Origin: Winogradskyella sp.
GTDB lineage: Bacteria > Bacteroidota > Bacteroidia > Flavobacteriales > Flavobacteriaceae
DNA: 47,330 nucleotides
Direction: 5' to 3'
Assembly: GCA_030149115.1 (NCBI GenBank)
Contig: JASBSE010000401.1
Span: 1 to 47,330, forward strand
Every line of letters begins with the position of its first letter. Within the stretch, counting starts at the first letter, position 1. This document shows, piece by piece, positions 1 through 10,802 of the stretch. A program made the position numbers and the translations under genes. A model generated the notes under the pieces. The model searched no databases, was not told the DNA's origin, and saw nothing but the letters and a program-made list of their open reading frames with translations.

Positions 1-1146
1 TATTTCTATTGTTTCTTCAACAGAAGTAGGCTCAACAATAACCTTTTGGAAACGACGCTCTAGGGCACCATCTTTTTCTATATACTGTCTATACTCATCT
101 AATGTTGTAGCACCTATACATTGAATTTCACCTCTTGCTAATGCAGGTTTAAACATGTTAGAAGCGTCTAAACTTCCTGTTGCTCCACCAGCACCAACAA
201 TGGTGTGAATTTCGTCAATAAATAGAATAATATCGTCATTCTTTTCAAGCTCGTTCATGACGGCTTTCATGCGCTCTTCAAACTGACCTCTGTATTTTGT
301 GCCAGCAACTAAGCTTGCTAAATCTAAGGTAACCACACGTTTGTTAAAAAGTGTTCTTGACACCTTTCGTTTTACAATACGTAGTGCTAAGCCTTCAGCA
401 ATAGCAGATTTACCAACACCAGGTTCTCCTATTAGAAGAGGGTTATTCTTTTTACGTCTACTTAATATCTGAGAAACACGTTGTATTTCTTTTTCTCGAC
501 CTACTACAGGGTCTAATTTGCCTTCTTCGGCAAGTACTGTTAGATCTCTACCAAAGTTATCTAAAACAGGTGTTTTAGACTTTTTATTTGTTTTACCAGA
601 CTGGCTACCTCCAAAAGGATTTTGCTTTGCATCCTCTTCTTCATTCATTTCATCATCAGAATATGATTCGGCTTTAGGCTCGTCTAGATAATCGTCTTCA
701 CTTGTAATCATAGATTTAAATTCGTCTTTTACATTATCATAATCAACTTTAAGTTTGTTTAATAACTTAGTAGTTGGGTCATTTTCATTTCTTAATATAC
801 ACAATAATAAATGTGCTGTATTTATTGAGGTGCTTTGAAACAACTTAGCTTCTAAAAATGTTGTTTTTAAAGCACGTTCAGCTTGCCTTGTTAAGTGCAA
901 GTTTTTCTTTTCGTTAGATGTTGATATAATATTAGGATTAGCCGGACTTAAAATCTCTACTTTGCGTCTTAAGTGATTTAAATCAACGTCTAATGCGCTT
1001 AATATATCTATAGCTTTTCCGTTGCCATCTCTTAATAAGCCAAGCATTAAATGCTCTGTACCTATAAAATCATGGCCTAAGCGTAAAGCTTCTTCTTTGC
1101 TAAAAGCTATAACATCCTTAACTCTTGGGGAAAAATTATCATCCAT
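1..1146 (-). CDS. clpC: ATP-dependent Clp protease ATP-binding subunit ClpC (partial, N-terminal part)
   Basis: Reverse-strand reading from the ATG at 1146 gives [39 protein letters not shown]..., a Clp N-domain, followed by AAA+ sequence; runs off the window start. Confidence 0.9.
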   Translation of the reverse strand, partial: MDDNFSPRVKDVIAFSKEEALRLGHDFIGTEHLMLGLLRDGNGKAIDILSALDVDLNHLRRKVEILSPANPNIISTSNEKKNLHLTRQAERALKTTFLEAKLFQSTSINTAHLLLCILRNENDPTTKLLNKLKVDYDNVKDEFKSMITSEDDYLDEPKAESYSDDEMNEEEDAKQNPFGGSQSGKTNKKSKTPVLDNFGRDLTVLAEEGKLDPVVGREKEIQRVSQILSRRKKNNPLLIGEPGVGKSAIAEGLALRIVKRKVSRTLFNKRVVTLDLASLVAGTKYRGQFEERMKAVMNELEKNDDIILFIDEIHTIVGAGGATGSLDASNMFKPALARGEIQCIGATTLDEYRQYIEKDGALERRFQKVIVEPTSVEETIEI

Positions 1147-1408
1147 AGTAAACTCCTTTCTGCATTAAAAATAGTAAAAACATATTATCTACAAGGCAAA
1201 AACCATACCTTAAATAAAATGGTTTAACGAATAGACTAAAAAAGCATTTTAAATCAAAGCAAATTTAATGATACTTATTAACGAAAAAGATATTAAAAAT
1301 TGTTAATAAAAACTCCTAAAAACAGCCTCTATAATCACTTTAAACACTACTGAAATGCTTATATTAGCACGTTTTGAAAACCTAGAAAAAATCTAATAAT
1401 TTTTATAT

Positions 1409-3946
1409 ATGGCAGAAGGAGAAAAACTCATTCCGATTAACATTGAAGATGAAATGAAATCAGCCTACATTGATTACTCAATGTCGGTCATAGTGTCACG
1501 TGCTTTACCAGATGTAAGAGATGGCTTAAAACCAGTTCATAGACGTGTGCTTTATGGTATGCACGAGCTTGGTGTTAGAGCTAATTCAGCACACAAGAAA
1601 TCAGCAAGAATTGTAGGTGAGGTTTTAGGTAAGTACCATCCTCATGGAGATACTTCGGTTTATGATACTATGGTGCGTATGGCTCAGGAATGGAGTTTAC
1701 GATATATGTTAGTAGATGGTCAAGGTAACTTTGGTTCTGTTGATGGTGATAGTCCTGCAGCAATGCGTTATACAGAGGCTAGAATGCAGAAGATTTCTGA
1801 AGAAATGTTAGCAGATATAGATAAAGAAACTGTAGACCATAAACTTAATTTTGATGATACATTAGAAGAACCTACAGTTTTACCTACACGTATTCCTGGT
1901 TTATTAGTTAATGGTGCTTCTGGTATTGCCGTTGGTATGGCAACCAATATGCCACCTCACAACCTTACAGAAGTTGTAAACGGAACTATAGCTTACATCG
2001 ATAATACAGATATTGAAGTAGATGAGCTAATGCAGCACATTAAAGCACCAGATTTCCCAACAGGTGGAACAATCTACGGTTATGATGGTGTTAAAGAAGC
2101 ATTTCATACAGGTCGTGGTAGAATTGTAATGCGTGGTAAAGCCAATATTGAAGAAGTAAATGGACGTGAGTGTATCATTGTAAATGAAATTCCTTACCAA
2201 GTTAACAAAGCAGATATGATTAAAAAGACTGCAGACTTGGTTAACGATAAAAAGCTTGAAGGTATCTCTACTATAAGAGATGAGTCCGATAGAAAAGGGA
2301 TGCGTATTGTGTATGTTTTAAAGCGTGATGCAATTCCTAACATCGTACTTAATAAATTATATAAGTATACTGCTTTACAGTCTTCTTTTAGTGTAAATAA
2401 TATTGCCTTAGTAAAAGGACGTCCACAACTTTTAAATCTTAAGGATTTAATTCACTATTTCGTAGAACACAGACACGAAGTGGTTGTAAGACGTACAAAA
2501 TACGAATTACGTAGGGCTGAAGAGCGCGCTCACATTTTAGAAGGATTAATCATAGCTTCAGATAATATTGATGAAGTAATTGCTTTAATTAGAGCTTCAT
2601 CTAATGCTGAAGAAGCGAGAGAAAAATTAATAGAACGTTTTAAACTTACTGAAATACAAGCTAAGGCCATCGTAGAAATGCGATTACGTCAGTTAACAGG
2701 TCTGGAGCAAGACAAGTTAAGAGCAGAGTATGAAGAGTTAATGAAAACTATAGAAGACCTTAAAGATATTTTAGACAAGAAAGAACGTCGTATGAATATC
2801 ATTAAGGAAGAGCTTGAAGTTATTCGTGATAAATATGGTGATGAGCGTCGTTCTGTTATTGAATATGCTGGTGGAGATTTAAGCATTGAAGATATGATTC
2901 CAGATGAAAAAGTAGTCATTACTATTTCTCACGCTGGTTATATTAAACGTACCTCTTTAACAGAATACAAAACTCAAAATAGAGGAGGAGTTGGTCAAAA
3001 AGCATCAACAACTCGAAATGAAGATTTCTTAGAGCATCTGTTTGTTGGGACCAACCATCAATATATGTTGTTCTTTACCCAAAAAGGAAAATGTTTCTGG
3101 ATGCGTGTTTATGAAATCCCAGAAGGTTCTAAAGCTTCAAAAGGTAGAGCAATACAAAACCTTATTAATATTGAACAAGATGATAAGGTAATGGCTTTTA
3201 TCTGTACTCAAGATCTTAAGGATGAAGATTACATAAACAGTCATTATGTCATAATGGCAACGAAAAAAGGTCAGGTTAAGAAAACATCTTTAGAGCAATA
3301 CTCTAGACCACGTACGAATGGTATTAATGCAATTACTATTAAAGAAGGAGATGAATTATTAGAAGCTAAGCTTACAACAGGAGAAAGCCAAGTAATGTTG
3401 GCGCTAAGGTCTGGTAAAGCAATTCGTTTTGAAGAAGCCAAAACAAGACCAATGGGTCGTAATGCTTCGGGTGTTAGAGGTATAACCTTAGCAAATGATA
3501 ACGATGAGGTAATAGGAATGGTTGCTGTTGATGATTTTGAAAGTAATATCTTAGTGGTGTCTGAAAATGGATATGGAAAACGCTCTAGTTTAGATGATTA
3601 TAGAATAACTAATAGAGGAGGAAAAGGTGTTAAAACTATTTCAATCACAGACAAAACTGGGAACCTAGTAGCTATTAAGAATGTTTCTGATGAGGACGAT
3701 TTAATGATTATTAATAAGTCAGGTATTGCAATTCGTATGGAGGTTGCAGACTTAAGAGTAATGGGAAGAGCAACACAAGGTGTAAGACTTATCAATTTAA
3801 AAGGTAATGATTCTATCGCTGCTGTTGCCAAAGTGATGAAAGATGATGAAGATGAAAATGTAGAAGAATTAGATGTAGAAAATGCCGGAGATCAAACAAC
3901 AAATGAAGATGGCACGGCTATTGATACTACAGAAACAGAAAACTAA
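1409..3946 (+). CDS. gyrA: DNA gyrase subunit A
   Basis: 845-aa ORF with [43 protein letters not shown] and C-terminal beta-pinwheel repeats. Confidence 0.98.
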   Translation: MAEGEKLIPINIEDEMKSAYIDYSMSVIVSRALPDVRDGLKPVHRRVLYGMHELGVRANSAHKKSARIVGEVLGKYHPHGDTSVYDTMVRMAQEWSLRYMLVDGQGNFGSVDGDSPAAMRYTEARMQKISEEMLADIDKETVDHKLNFDDTLEEPTVLPTRIPGLLVNGASGIAVGMATNMPPHNLTEVVNGTIAYIDNTDIEVDELMQHIKAPDFPTGGTIYGYDGVKEAFHTGRGRIVMRGKANIEEVNGRECIIVNEIPYQVNKADMIKKTADLVNDKKLEGISTIRDESDRKGMRIVYVLKRDAIPNIVLNKLYKYTALQSSFSVNNIALVKGRPQLLNLKDLIHYFVEHRHEVVVRRTKYELRRAEERAHILEGLIIASDNIDEVIALIRASSNAEEAREKLIERFKLTEIQAKAIVEMRLRQLTGLEQDKLRAEYEELMKTIEDLKDILDKKERRMNIIKEELEVIRDKYGDERRSVIEYAGGDLSIEDMIPDEKVVITISHAGYIKRTSLTEYKTQNRGGVGQKASTTRNEDFLEHLFVGTNHQYMLFFTQKGKCFWMRVYEIPEGSKASKGRAIQNLINIEQDDKVMAFICTQDLKDEDYINSHYVIMATKKGQVKKTSLEQYSRPRTNGINAITIKEGDELLEAKLTTGESQVMLALRSGKAIRFEEAKTRPMGRNASGVRGITLANDNDEVIGMVAVDDFESNILVVSENGYGKRSSLDDYRITNRGGKGVKTISITDKTGNLVAIKNVSDEDDLMIINKSGIAIRMEVADLRVMGRATQGVRLINLKGNDSIAAVAKVMKDDEDENVEELDVENAGDQTTNEDGTAIDTTETEN

Positions 3947-3976
3947 AATTAACAACAATAAATTATTTAACTAAAA

Positions 3977-5263
3977 ATGAAAAAATTATTGACATTAGTG
4001 CTGGTTTTTACAGTTACAGCTGTGTCTTTTGCTCAAAAGGATGAAATAAAAGCATTAGAGAAAGCACTAAAAAAATCGAATTTTGCTGATGCTAAATCAG
4101 CTGCATCAGCAGCTGAAGCAATGATGGGCAATATGGATGATAAAACGAAGGCTAAGTTCTTATTCTTAAAAGCTCAGGCTCTTTATGCTAATGGAACTGC
4201 TTCTGGTAGTGATTTAGATGAAACAGTTGCTACTTTAGAAGAATTAAAAGATCATGAATCTTCTGTTGGTAAACTACGTTACACAGAGGATGCTGATGAG
4301 ATGAAGTCAGAAATTTATAATTCCTTTTTAACTAAAGCTAATGAGGCATTTAAGAAAAAAGATTATGATGTAGTTACAAAAGCTTATGAAAAGATTTATA
4401 AAATTTCACCAAAAGATACGTCATTTTTGTACGATGCAGCTTTGCTCTCAGCACAAAACAATGACTATGAAACGTCTTTAAAGCACTTTATTAAGCTGAA
4501 AGAATTAGGTTATACAGGAATAAAAATGACTTATAGAGCTACTAATAAAGAGACAGGGAAAGAAGAGCCATTTATAGATAAAGCCTCAAGAGATTTTTCT
4601 GTTAAAACTATTAAGACTCATATCAAACCTGTTGATGTCAAAGAAGAGTCTAAAAGAGCAAATATTGTGAAAAATATTGCTTCGATCTATGTTTCTCAAG
4701 GTGATAATGAAAAAGCTCTTACTGTTACTAAAGAAGCAAGAGATGAGTTTCCAGATGATAAGGAATTATTATTGACAGAAGCGGTGGTTTTAACTAAAGT
4801 AGGTGAAAATGAAAAGGCTTTAGGATTGTTCAAACAGGCTTTAAAAGAAGATCCTAACAATGCTAATTTGAATTTTAACGTTGGCGTAACTGCAATGGAA
4901 GCTAATCAATATGATGTTGCAAAATCAGCGTTTGAGCAAGCACTTAAACTGAAACCAGATTATGTAAACGCTGCGATGAACCTTTCTTTTATTGAAGTAG
5001 ATAAAGGAAACTCTTTATATGAAGAGATGAATAAGTTAGGTGATTCAGCTGCTGATTATAAGCGTTATGACGAGTTAAAGGCTCAAAAAGATGAGTTATT
5101 TAAGGCTGGTGCAGAAATATTAGAGAAGTTTGTAGCTAATAATCCAAACTTAGATGAAGTTGGTGTTTATAACCAATTAGCTAATATTTACAGTGCTTTA
5201 GGAGAAACAGATAAATATAATTCTTATAAGAATAAGGTAAAGGAAATAGAATCTGGTAATTAA
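3977..5263 (+). CDS. Tetratricopeptide repeat protein, secreted
   Basis: Signal peptide MKKLLTLVLVFTVTAVSFAQ and repeated TPR-like motifs. Confidence 0.85.
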   Translation: MKKLLTLVLVFTVTAVSFAQKDEIKALEKALKKSNFADAKSAASAAEAMMGNMDDKTKAKFLFLKAQALYANGTASGSDLDETVATLEELKDHESSVGKLRYTEDADEMKSEIYNSFLTKANEAFKKKDYDVVTKAYEKIYKISPKDTSFLYDAALLSAQNNDYETSLKHFIKLKELGYTGIKMTYRATNKETGKEEPFIDKASRDFSVKTIKTHIKPVDVKEESKRANIVKNIASIYVSQGDNEKALTVTKEARDEFPDDKELLLTEAVVLTKVGENEKALGLFKQALKEDPNNANLNFNVGVTAMEANQYDVAKSAFEQALKLKPDYVNAAMNLSFIEVDKGNSLYEEMNKLGDSAADYKRYDELKAQKDELFKAGAEILEKFVANNPNLDEVGVYNQLANIYSALGETDKYNSYKNKVKEIESGN

Positions 5264-5280
5264 GAATTATTACCAAGATA

Positions 5281-5321
5281 AAAAAAATGCGACTTAGATA
5301 ATAAGTCGCATTTTTTTTTTT
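5281..5321. terminator. Bidirectional intrinsic terminator
   Basis: Stem TGCGACTTA/TAAGTCGCA with A-tract before and T-tract after, between convergent genes. Confidence 0.85.
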
Positions 5322-6069
5322 AAATAATCTTTTTAATTACTCTAAGTCGATGTGTATGCATTTTTTTATCAATATTATAAATACCGCTATGATCTAATCG
5401 ATCAATTCTAACTTTGCCATGTGCGTGGATAATGTAATTGTCTTTCATTATTATCCCAACATGTATAATATTGCCATCAGCATTATCAAAAAATGCCAAA
5501 TCACCAGGCTCGCTTTCTTCAATAAAACTTAATGCAGCTCCTTGGGTTGCTTGCTGAGACGCATCACGTAGTAATTGATAACCATTGAGCTTATACACCA
5601 TTTGAGTAAAGCCTGAGCAGTCGATTCCGAAAGGAGACTTTCCGCCCCATAAATAAGGTGTGTTTAGATATAAAAAAGAGGTATCAATAATTTTAGATTT
5701 TTCACTTTTTTCGGTAATCATATTGCCTTCAAACTTTTGTTTTAAAATATCTAAACAGTTTAGGTCGGAACCGAGTGGAATAGGGTAAATACTATCGGCA
5801 TCATCAGAAACAAATTGTATAAGATTTTTAGATAAGGCAATATCAGAATTTACTAATTGTACGTACTGATCTTCTTCAATTTCAACATATTGTTTGTTGT
5901 CTATCCAACCTTCATATTTATCATATGCAAAACGAATGCGACTCCATTTTTTGCGCTGTTCAAGCACTTTAAAAAAGTCACCATACAAGGCCTGTGTTAC
6001 CATCTCACTAGTATCAGTAGGCTCTAATCGTATAGGTACAATCCCTAGATTGCAAACTCCGTATTGCAT
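5320..6069 (-). CDS. SH3-domain / NlpC-P60 family cysteine peptidase
   Basis: GIDCSGFTQMVYKLNG (catalytic Cys), HVGIIM and HAHGKVRID motifs, N-terminal SH3-like region. Confidence 0.88.
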   Translation of the reverse strand: MQYGVCNLGIVPIRLEPTDTSEMVTQALYGDFFKVLEQRKKWSRIRFAYDKYEGWIDNKQYVEIEEDQYVQLVNSDIALSKNLIQFVSDDADSIYPIPLGSDLNCLDILKQKFEGNMITEKSEKSKIIDTSFLYLNTPYLWGGKSPFGIDCSGFTQMVYKLNGYQLLRDASQQATQGAALSFIEESEPGDLAFFDNADGNIIHVGIIMKDNYIIHAHGKVRIDRLDHSGIYNIDKKMHTHRLRVIKKII

Positions 6070-6078
6070 AAAAGAAAT

Positions 6079-7257
6079 TTAAGCGCGTTCTATTACTATT
6101 GCAGAAGCACCACCACCACCATTACATATAGCAGCTGCACCAATTTTAGCATTGTTTTGGTGTAATACATTAATAAGTGTAACCAAGATTCTTGCGCCAG
6201 AGCATCCAAGAGGGTGACCTAAAGAAACAGCACCACCATTTACATTTACTTTATCGTCAGATAATCCTAAAATCTTCATATTTGCTAGACCAACAACTGA
6301 AAAAGCTTCATTAAACTCAAAGAAATCTACATCACTTAATTCTACATTCGCTTTTGCTAATGCTTTTGGTAATGCTTTTGCTGGTGCGGTAGTAAACCAT
6401 TCTGGTTCTTGAGCAGCGTCAGCATAACTTTTTATAGTTGCTAAAGGTTTTAAACCTAATTCTTCAGCTTTTTCCTTACTCATTAAAACTAAAGCCGCTG
6501 CACCATCATTGATAGTTGAAGCATTAGCAGCTGTTACAGTACCATCTTTAGTAAAGGCAGGACGTAAAGCAGGAATTTTTTCCATCTTTACATTAGTATA
6601 TTCTTCATCTGTATTAACAACTATAGCATCACCACGACGTTGAGGTACTTCAACAGGAATAACTTCATCATCAAATTTTCCAGCTTCCCAAGCAGCTTTA
6701 GAGCGCTCATAAGATTGTACAGCAAATGCATCTTGGTCCTCTCTGCTAAATTCGTATTCAACCGCACAAGCATCTGCACAAACACCCATTGCTTTGTTGT
6801 CATAAGCATCTACCAAACCATCTTTTTGCATACCATCTACAAGAGTAGCAGGGCCAAATTTCGTAGCACTACGTGCATGGTAATAGTGTGGTATAGCACT
6901 CATGTTTTCCATTCCTCCAGCAACCATTATATCAGCATCGCCAAGACTAATAGCCTGTGCAGCTTGCATTACAGCTTTCATACCAGAAGAACAAACTTTA
7001 TTTATTGTTGTACAAGGCACAGTATTTGGAATTCCAGCGAATATAGCTGCTTGTCTCGCAGGCGCTTGTCCTGTACCAGCTTGAACTACATTACCCATTA
7101 GTACTTCATCTACCATTTCAGGTTTTAGATTTATCTTTTCTAGTGCTCCTTTTATGGCAGCAGCTCCAAGTTTTGGGGCTGGTACACTAGATAAACTTCC
7201 TAAAAAACTTCCTATAGGTGTCCTAACGGCAGATACAATTACTACGTCCTTGTTCAT
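6079..7257 (-). CDS. Acetyl-CoA C-acyltransferase (thiolase)
   Basis: NKVCSSGMKAVMQAAQ active-site Cys region, GGMENMS, NGGAVSLGHPLGCSGAR, CNGGGGASA motifs. Confidence 0.96.
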   Translation of the reverse strand: MNKDVVIVSAVRTPIGSFLGSLSSVPAPKLGAAAIKGALEKINLKPEMVDEVLMGNVVQAGTGQAPARQAAIFAGIPNTVPCTTINKVCSSGMKAVMQAAQAISLGDADIMVAGGMENMSAIPHYYHARSATKFGPATLVDGMQKDGLVDAYDNKAMGVCADACAVEYEFSREDQDAFAVQSYERSKAAWEAGKFDDEVIPVEVPQRRGDAIVVNTDEEYTNVKMEKIPALRPAFTKDGTVTAANASTINDGAAALVLMSKEKAEELGLKPLATIKSYADAAQEPEWFTTAPAKALPKALAKANVELSDVDFFEFNEAFSVVGLANMKILGLSDDKVNVNGGAVSLGHPLGCSGARILVTLINVLHQNNAKIGAAAICNGGGGASAIVIERA

Positions 7258-7371
7258 TATTATTTTGTTTATAATTAATTCCTGCGAAATTAAGGATTTT
7301 TTGAGATATTTCGGAATGTATTACAGATTATGGAGGTTTTAAATTTTAATATTTGTTACATTTGATTATAT

Positions 7372-9414
7372 ATGAAAGAACTTCTGAATAAATGGTATAA
7401 AAATCATGCTCTAGTATATAAAATACTATTGTTCCTGTTGACTACGTTGTTTGTCGTTTATTTATTTCCTAAAACAGGGAAGTTTAGGTATTCTTTTGAA
7501 AAAGGTAAACCTTGGCAGTCTGAAAGTTTATTAGCGCCATTTAATTTCGCGATTCAAAAGACTCAAGAAGAGATTAATGAGGAACAGCTTGAAATTGAAA
7601 ATAATGCTTCAGTTTATTTCGATATTGATCTTGAAATTCCAAAGACCATCAAGCTGAATTACATTACTAAATTCAATGAGGTTTTTAATGATTCTATTTC
7701 ATCTAAAACAGATTTATTTAAGCAAGGCACTGATATAATTGAGACTTTATATGAAAATGGAATTTTAGATACAGATTATCCATATTCTAATGATAAACCT
7801 GTTGTATTGGTGGCTTCTAATACGGTTGAAAAACGTTTAGAGTATAAAGGTTTAATTGAAATAAACCAACTTCGAGATCGACTTGAGAATTATTTGGCAA
7901 AATCAACTTCTGCTGAGAATAAAAATAGAATGATATCCTTGTTTTTTGATATCGTTAAACCTAATGTAACATTAAATGAAACGCTCACAAAAACCACATT
8001 AGAAGAGGATCTTTCTCAAATAGCATTAACTCGTGGAAGCATAGATAAAGACCAGTTAATTATTTCAAAAGGGCAGGTGGTAGAAGATGAGGAATACAAT
8101 ATTTTAAAATCACTGAAATCTGAATATGAATCTCAGGTTTGGAATACAGCTAATTATAATTGGGTTCTTGTAGCCTATACATTATTAGTGGCTCTGGCAC
8201 TTTTGATGTTATTACTGTTTTTGCAGAAATATAGGTTGGAGGTTTTTCAAAATAATACCAAAGTAACCTTTATATTTTTTAATATAGCTCTGATGATATT
8301 ACTTACCACTTTGGTGATTAACTATAACTCTCAATACATATATGTGGTGCCATTATGTATATTACCATTGGTGTTAAAAGCCTTTTTTGATGCGCGACTT
8401 GGTTTATTCTCTCATGTACTCACGGTTTTGCTTTTAGGCTTTATTGTACCCAATAGTTATGAGTATATGTTTCTGCAAATTATTGCAGGAATCGTAACTA
8501 TATTGACGGTTTCAGAGTTATATAAACGTGCCAATCTTTTTATTTCAGTTGGTCAAATAACGCTTATATATATCATTGCTTATTTTGCCTTTTTCGTAAT
8601 TCATGAAGGTCAAATAACAACTTTAAAGTGGGATACATTTGGGCTATTTATTCTATGTGGTTTAGCAACACTTTTTGTTCAGCCACTTATCTATATTTAC
8701 GAAAAGATTTTTGGTCTTGTATCTGATGTTTCCCTTTTAGAATTATCAGATACCAACACTAAGCTTTTAAAAGAATTATCTAACAAAGCACCAGGTACAT
8801 TTCATCATTCATTGAATGTTGCCAACTTGGCAGAAGCTTCAGCTAATGAAATTGGTGCAAATGCTATGCTGGTTAGGGTAGGAGCTTTGTATCATGATAT
8901 AGGTAAAATGAAGAATCCAACCTATTTTACCGAAAATCAAAGTAATGGTATTAATCCTCACGATGAGTTATCAAGTAGAGAAAGTGCAATGGTAATAGTA
9001 GACCATGTATTGAATGGTATTGAAATTGCCAAAAAATATAATCTACCAGATCGTGTTATTGATTTTATTAGAACCCATCATGGTACAAGTGTTGTTTATT
9101 ATTTCTACATGAAAGAGAAGGCGGAAAATGATTCTGTAAAAATTGAAGATTTTTCATATCCAGGACCAAAACCATTTAGTAAAGAAACGGCTATTTTAAT
9201 GATGTGTGATAGTGTAGAAGCTGCGTCAAAAAGTTTAAAGGAACCAACAACAACAAAGATTAATGATTTTGTTGAGAATATCATTAATAAGCAAATGGAA
9301 AGTGGTCAATTTCTAAATGCTAATATTACTTTTAAAGAAATTCAATCTATAAAAAAGGTTTTAAAGCACAAGCTTGCCAATATCTATCATTTGAGGATAG
9401 AGTACCCAGAATAA
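7372..9414 (+). CDS. 7TM-HD (PgpH-like) membrane HD phosphohydrolase
   Basis: N-terminal extracellular domain, multiple TM helices, HHSLNVANLAEASA...YHDIGKMKNP...HHGTS HD motifs. Confidence 0.92.
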   Translation: MKELLNKWYKNHALVYKILLFLLTTLFVVYLFPKTGKFRYSFEKGKPWQSESLLAPFNFAIQKTQEEINEEQLEIENNASVYFDIDLEIPKTIKLNYITKFNEVFNDSISSKTDLFKQGTDIIETLYENGILDTDYPYSNDKPVVLVASNTVEKRLEYKGLIEINQLRDRLENYLAKSTSAENKNRMISLFFDIVKPNVTLNETLTKTTLEEDLSQIALTRGSIDKDQLIISKGQVVEDEEYNILKSLKSEYESQVWNTANYNWVLVAYTLLVALALLMLLLFLQKYRLEVFQNNTKVTFIFFNIALMILLTTLVINYNSQYIYVVPLCILPLVLKAFFDARLGLFSHVLTVLLLGFIVPNSYEYMFLQIIAGIVTILTVSELYKRANLFISVGQITLIYIIAYFAFFVIHEGQITTLKWDTFGLFILCGLATLFVQPLIYIYEKIFGLVSDVSLLELSDTNTKLLKELSNKAPGTFHHSLNVANLAEASANEIGANAMLVRVGALYHDIGKMKNPTYFTENQSNGINPHDELSSRESAMVIVDHVLNGIEIAKKYNLPDRVIDFIRTHHGTSVVYYFYMKEKAENDSVKIEDFSYPGPKPFSKETAILMMCDSVEAASKSLKEPTTTKINDFVENIINKQMESGQFLNANITFKEIQSIKKVLKHKLANIYHLRIEYPE

Positions 9415-9421
9415 AACAAAA

Positions 9422-9447
9422 AAGCCACACTAAAATAGTATGGCTTA
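9422..9447. terminator. Probable intrinsic terminator downstream of the 7TM-HD gene
   Basis: Stem AGCCACACTA/TAGTATGGCT (one mismatch), loop AAAA, immediately before attL. Confidence 0.6.
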
Positions 9448-9449
9448 AT

Positions 9450-9471
9450 GTGATCGCGACAGGATTCGAAC
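9450..9471. repeat. attL, direct repeat of tRNA-Arg 3' end
   Basis: GTGATCGCGACAGGATTCGAAC identical to 46790-46811; rest of the tRNA is absent here. Confidence 0.92.
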
Positions 9472-9622
9472 TAAATTTCAAATCCCCTTTATTTATAGGC
9501 TTTCACTAATACTTTCAAACTATGTTGACCGAATTGTGTATTTACAATTTGACTTTCAATCTTATTGTAAAGATAAGCATTTCAAAAGAGTAAAACTAAC
9601 TAAACACTACTAAAACTTATGA

Positions 9623-9820
9623 TTAATCTATTAAGTATTTGTTGACAATTTCCTCTTCTATTCCGCTGTATTCAACAAACTCTTTGATTGTGATAAATTG
9701 ATATGACTCCTTTCCAAAGTAGTTTCTAATATCATTTAAAAGCTTACGCCCATAGCGTTCACTACGTCCTGTGATACGCTGAATATCTTTTGGGTATATG
9801 CAAGCTCTTTTTGGGGTCAT
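9623..9820 (-). CDS. Small putative helix-turn-helix protein
   Basis: 65-aa ORF MTPKRACIYPKDIQRITGRSERYGRKLLNDIRNYF... with HTH-like spacing; divergent from the 10045 cassette. Confidence 0.6.
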   Translation of the reverse strand: MTPKRACIYPKDIQRITGRSERYGRKLLNDIRNYFGKESYQFITIKEFVEYSGIEEEIVNKYLID

Positions 9821-9890
9821 AATACTCTATCTATGCTTTATCCGTACATCATCCATACTTCATTGTTTTATGATTATGGTGATGGTGATG

Positions 9891-9995
9891 CGTTGTTAAA
9901 ATGTTGGAAATCCCGATAGGGTTTTCAATATTTTAATGACGTTTTTGGTTGTATCGGAATGGATGACCGAAAACGGAATTGGATTTTTAACAACG
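9891..9995. other. Strongly self-complementary non-coding DNA (closing stem plus two internal hairpins)
   Basis: Closing arms CGTTGTTAAAA (9891-9901)/TTTTAACAACG (9985-9995), hairpin 9904-9928, hairpin 9940-9975. Confidence 0.75.
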
Positions 9996-10044
9996 TGCTA
10001 TAAAATTACGTGATTTGGTTTCATTAATCAAAAAACGAATTATT

Positions 10045-10800
10045 ATGGCAAAACAAACTGGTATTATTAAACTGAAAGGAACTATCGGTGGTATTTCCTT
10101 TTACAAAACGACTGATGGGCATCTAGCACGCGAAAAAGGCGGTGTTGACGGCAATCGTATTGCGAATGATCCTGCGTTTCAGAGAACTCGTGAAAATGGG
10201 TCTGAATTTGGTAGAGCTGGTAAAGGTGGTAAACTTTTGAGAAATGCTATTCGTATTCTTTTACAAAATGCAAAAGACAAACGTGTGGTATCTCGTTTGA
10301 CTAAAACGTTGGTTGCTATCACTAAAACTGACACCACCAATGAAAGAGGATCTAGAACACTTCAAGATGGGAATTTAAGCTTGTTAGAAAGCTTTGAATT
10401 CAATTTAGGTGGAAAGTTAGGAACAACACTTTTTGCTCCGTTTACGAATGCTTTTGACCGTGTTTCTGGTGATGCTACGGTTAACCTTGATGCATTTTCT
10501 CCAACGGTTAGAATTGCAGCTCCAACTGGAACAACTCATTTTAAGGTGGTAATGGGTGCTTCTGAATTGGATTTTGAGAATGAAACCTCAACATTTGAAA
10601 ATGATGATACTGCTATTCTGCCTTACACTGCTGCTGACACAGCTGCTATTGCCTTGACAGCTTCTTTGACTGCTAACTCAACGCTTCCTGTTGTACAGGT
10701 GCTTGGTATTGAGTTTTACCAAGAGGTAAACGGACAGATGTACGAGCTTAAAAACGGTGCTTACAACGCTTTGGCAATTGTTATTGTAGATACGCCGTAA
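10045..10800 (+). CDS. Conserved-looking hypothetical protein (beta-rich, unknown function)
   Basis: ORF with likely start at MAKQTGIIKLKGTIGGISFYKTTDGHLAREKGG; the upstream in-frame ATG at 10015 is less likely. Confidence 0.85.
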   Translation: MAKQTGIIKLKGTIGGISFYKTTDGHLAREKGGVDGNRIANDPAFQRTRENGSEFGRAGKGGKLLRNAIRILLQNAKDKRVVSRLTKTLVAITKTDTTNERGSRTLQDGNLSLLESFEFNLGGKLGTTLFAPFTNAFDRVSGDATVNLDAFSPTVRIAAPTGTTHFKVVMGASELDFENETSTFENDDTAILPYTAADTAAIALTASLTANSTLPVVQVLGIEFYQEVNGQMYELKNGAYNALAIVIVDTP

Positions 10801-10802
10801 GT

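Noticed and set aside
1650-1700. Quinolone-resistance substitution in GyrA ([10 protein letters not shown])
   Set aside because: Thr at the Ser83-equivalent position is, to my knowledge, usual in Flavobacteriia, so it is not evidence of acquired resistance.
2689-3831. Antisense ORFs inside gyrA (2689-2919, 3598-3831)
   Set aside because: Opposite-strand ORFs within a strongly conserved gene; low-complexity translations with no motifs.
6621-7342. ORFs 6621-6809, 6640-7101, 6902-7084 and 7154-7342 overlapping the thiolase
   Set aside because: Shadow ORFs of the thiolase gene; no coding signature.
7357-7364. TACATTTG as a Bacteroidota -7 promoter element (TAnnTTTG) upstream of the 7TM-HD gene
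   Set aside because: Only 7 nt before the ATG; would imply a leaderless transcript and could be chance in AT-rich DNA.
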